DNA of 64,000 nt from Confluentibacter sediminis (GTDB taxonomy: Bacteria > Bacteroidota > Bacteroidia > Flavobacteriales > Flavobacteriaceae), in the NCBI RefSeq assembly GCF_003258355.1, contig NZ_QKPO01000008.1, positions 165,745 through 229,744 of the forward strand. The letters are read 5' to 3'. The notes beneath the pieces are model-generated. The model ran no database searches, had not been told where the DNA came from, and saw only the letters and a program-made list of their open reading frames with translations. This document shows, in pieces, positions 62,303-64,000 of the stretch (position 1 is the stretch's first letter; every line of letters begins with the position of its first letter). Position numbers and translations under genes: made by a program.

Positions 62303-63124
62303 ATGGACTTTATTAAAACTACAGAGCAAGATTCTCATTATAATAATCTGGAAACAATGAGTGTTTCTGAATTGCTCGTAAATATAAATAATGAAGATAA
62401 AACAGTACCTCTTGCTGTTGAAAAAGCATTACCTCAAATAGAAAAACTAATTCATCAAATAGTTTCTAAATTAAAAATAGGTGGTCGCTTGTTTTATATT
62501 GGAGCGGGTACTAGTGGACGTTTGGGTATTTTAGATGCTTCAGAATGTCCTCCTACTTTTGGTGTTTCTCATAATTTAGTTATTGGGCTTATAGCTGGTG
62601 GTGATACTGCTATAAGAAAAGCTGTTGAGTTTGCAGAAGATTCTATAACGCTTGGTTGGCAAGATTTACAATCACATAATATTACTGATAATGATATAGT
62701 AGTAGGGATAGCAGCATCTGGTACAACTCCTTATGTTATATCTGCTCTAGAAATGTGTAATAAAAATAATATTATTACTGGATGCATCACTTGTAATGGA
62801 GATAGTCCTTTATCAAAAACGTCCCAATTCCCTATTGAAGTTATTGTAGGTCCTGAATTTGTGACAGGAAGTTCTAGAATGAAAGCTGGCACCGCACAAA
62901 AAATGGTTCTAAATATGATAACCACTACCACTATGATCCAATTAGGACATATCAAAGGGAATAAAATGGTAGATATGCAACTAAGTAATAATAAACTAGT
63001 TGATAGAGGTATCAAAATGATAATATCAGAGCTGAATATTTCAGAAAAAGAGGCTGAAAAATTATTAAATGCTTATAAAAGCGTACGATTAGCAATTAAA
63101 AACTATAAAAATGGAAACAAGTAA
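62303..63124 (+). CDS. murQ: N-acetylmuramic acid 6-phosphate etherase
   Basis: 273-aa cell-wall recycling enzyme cleaving the lactyl ether of MurNAc-6-phosphate. SIS-domain motifs: the Ser-rich phosphosugar loop IGAGTSGRLGILDASECPPTFG, then GDTAIRKAVEFAEDS, GIAASGTTPYV and the catalytic/ligand region GSSRMKAGTAQKMVLNMI. The ATG at 62303 (MDFIKTTEQDS) is preferred because the longer frame from 62288 overlaps the promoter element. It is followed by DUF6095 with a 14-base overlap. No MurNAc transporter (murP) or kinase is adjacent. Confidence 0.94.
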   Translation: MDFIKTTEQDSHYNNLETMSVSELLVNINNEDKTVPLAVEKALPQIEKLIHQIVSKLKIGGRLFYIGAGTSGRLGILDASECPPTFGVSHNLVIGLIAGGDTAIRKAVEFAEDSITLGWQDLQSHNITDNDIVVGIAASGTTPYVISALEMCNKNNIITGCITCNGDSPLSKTSQFPIEVIVGPEFVTGSSRMKAGTAQKMVLNMITTTTMIQLGHIKGNKMVDMQLSNNKLVDRGIKMIISELNISEKEAEKLLNAYKSVRLAIKNYKNGNK

Positions 63125-63341
63125 AACGGATAAAAAAATTTTAGCAAAAGGTATAAAAACATTAATTTTTGCACTGCTGAGCTTATTTATGGGTCCTATT
63201 TTACTTAGTGTGGCTTGGAGTAACGAAGAAAAACCGCTTTACCTACCTATTCTGATACTAGGATGTTTAATATCAGCCTTTGCTGTATTTTTAATATTTA
63301 AAGGCATTAAAATTATAATGAATAGCATGTTTAAAAAATAA
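63111..63341 (+). CDS. DUF6095 family small membrane protein
   Basis: 76-aa protein with a basic N-terminus and two transmembrane helices (about 17-36 and 44-66) joined by a short periplasmic loop (SNEEKPLY). This is the DUF6095 layout common after murQ in Flavobacteriaceae. The start overlaps the murQ stop by 14 bases, so translation is coupled. Function unknown. Confidence 0.85.
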   Translation: METSKTDKKILAKGIKTLIFALLSLFMGPILLSVAWSNEEKPLYLPILILGCLISAFAVFLIFKGIKIIMNSMFKK

Positions 63342-63363
63342 CTTATTGCTTATCAAATGTTTT

Positions 63364-63849
63364 CTATTTTGGAGTTGTAGGATTGTATCCGAAATAGGAA
63401 TCTTCTAGAGTAATATTTAAACCATTTAATATATAACTTATAATAGCGTAATGATGTATGGCATGACTATTAGCTTGTGATAATGCAGCTGCTAAGGTAT
63501 AAGACATTTCTATTTTCCCTAACCCTAAATCATCAGTAACTATTACCATTTCATTTGTATTATAATTTGTATTCTTTAGCTTGTCAATAATTAGATTTAA
63601 GTATTCTTCAGCTAAATTACAACAACCTTCAACAACCTTATTTCTACTTCTTGCTGTTAAATCAATTCGGTTTTCTAAATCTCTATTTAATATACAATCA
63701 TAAAAATCAAGAATATGCCTTATATGCGATCCAACACTTGAATAATAAGGAGACACTGAAATATCAGATAACTGTTGATTAGATAAGTTAGCAAGAATAT
63801 ATTGAGTCTTTTCAAGTGTTTTTAAAGTAGATCGTATAATGATATCCAT
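63364..63849 (-). CDS. DinB family protein
   Basis: 161-aa helical-bundle protein of the DinB/YfiT-like superfamily. Conserved histidines expected to bind a metal appear in GSHIRHILDFYD (about residues 41-52) and SHAIHHYAII (about 131-140). The superfamily includes thiol-dependent transferases and many uncharacterised members. Function here unknown. It converges with the DUF6095 gene (22 bases). Confidence 0.82.
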   Translation of the reverse strand: MDIIIRSTLKTLEKTQYILANLSNQQLSDISVSPYYSSVGSHIRHILDFYDCILNRDLENRIDLTARSRNKVVEGCCNLAEEYLNLIIDKLKNTNYNTNEMVIVTDDLGLGKIEMSYTLAAALSQANSHAIHHYAIISYILNGLNITLEDSYFGYNPTTPK

Positions 63850-63930
63850 GTAGCCTAAATTAAATAAAAATAATAAGTATAAAAATTATTTTCACTTAGT
63901 CTTTACAAAAACGACAACTTACATACAAAC

Positions 63931-63966
63931 CAAAAAAAAATCCCCTTCATAAAAAATGAAGGGGAT
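63931..63966 (-). terminator. Rho-independent terminator of an rRNA operon
   Basis: Perfect 10-bp stem TCCCCTTCAT / ATGAAGGGGA (63941-63950 and 63956-63965), 5-base loop. On the minus strand it is followed by a run of nine T. It lies 10 bases after the 3' end of the 5S rRNA. Confidence 0.92.
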
Positions 63967-63975
63967 CCCAAGAAA

Positions 63976-64000
63976 GGCAACGACCTACTCTCCCACTTTC
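63976..64000 (-). rRNA. rrf: 5S ribosomal RNA, 3' end (partial)
   Basis: The minus strand reads GAAAGTGGGAGAGTAGGTCG followed by TTGCC, the conserved 3' end of Bacteroidota 5S rRNA. The rest lies beyond the right edge. Immediately followed by a strong terminator, so this is the end of an rrn operon transcribed leftward. Confidence 0.85.

Overview
The window is an AT-rich chromosomal segment of a member of the Flavobacteriaceae (phylum Bacteroidota). The evidence is family content that is largely restricted to this group (DUF4293, DUF3810, DUF4249, DUF6095, DUF1599, 2TM-domain proteins, an XrtF exosortase with a PID-CTERM substrate, and paired TonB-dependent receptor and lipoprotein genes). 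Many genes are also preceded by the Bacteroidota -7 element TAnnTTTG, and Shine-Dalgarno sequences are weak or absent. Most genes are ordinary core functions, tightly packed in short operons on both strands.

Layout. 1-2475 (+): a sulfur-stress group, with a TauE/SafE exporter, a CstB-like persulfide dioxygenase-rhodanese and a small YgaP-like membrane protein, with a Crp/Fnr-like palindrome in front of the dioxygenase. 2478-7797 (-): DUF1599, DoxX-like, peptide ABC permease, TlpA-like lipoprotein, tpiA, prmA, clpS. 7883-11085 (+): folP, a lipoprotein, cdaA (c-di-AMP synthesis), DUF3667. 11095-13605 (-): truA and an MsbA-like exporter. 13716-15564 (+): a phosphoesterase, then a compact PID-CTERM / exosortase XrtF / XrtF-associated locus. 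15627-20041: DUF4293, rho with a long disordered insert, a tRNA-Glu-rpsT unit with two promoters, and proS. 20087-25424 (+): a low-complexity lipoprotein, a FadL-type porin, folE, cysS, yidD. 25675-28793: a 38-aa membrane peptide, a serine hydrolase and pepD. 28956-34048: a lipoprotein, DUF3810, an rRNA/tRNA methyltransferase, an M48 protease, and a divergent hxlR / NAD(P)-reductase pair that looks acquired. 34475-39753: a cold-shock-type DEAD helicase, three tandem CarboxypepD_reg-like proteins (the middle one frameshifted), and pcm. 39887-47598 (+): an oxidoreductase, 3-hydroxyacyl-CoA dehydrogenase, YggS, an exonuclease/GIY-YIG protein, a K+ channel, miaA and an S41 protease split by a stop codon. 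47691-51046 (-): a LytS/LytTR two-component system with three copies of the 2TM module. 51163-52644 (-): tonB and hsp20. 52947-55862 (+): TerC, DUF2490, trmD, rplS. 55927-56719: the longest gene-free stretch. 56720-63341 (+): monomeric isocitrate dehydrogenase, a TonB receptor with DUF4249, murQ, DUF6095. 63364-63849 (-): DinB. 63931-64000 (-): the terminator and 3' end of a 5S rRNA, so an rrn operon lies beyond the right edge.

The most notable items are: (i) the self-contained exosortase locus with a tiny substrate; (ii) the expanded 2TM module, one copy fused to the histidine kinase; (iii) a roughly 790-bp non-coding region with its own strong terminator; (iv) the CstB-like gene under a Crp/Fnr-like site; and (v) four genes with apparent coding lesions or missing canonical start codons (permease, frameshifted surface protein, exonuclease, S41 protease). 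The last group needs to be separated into sequence errors and real biology. I saw no CRISPR array, insertion sequence, prophage or recognisable defence island.
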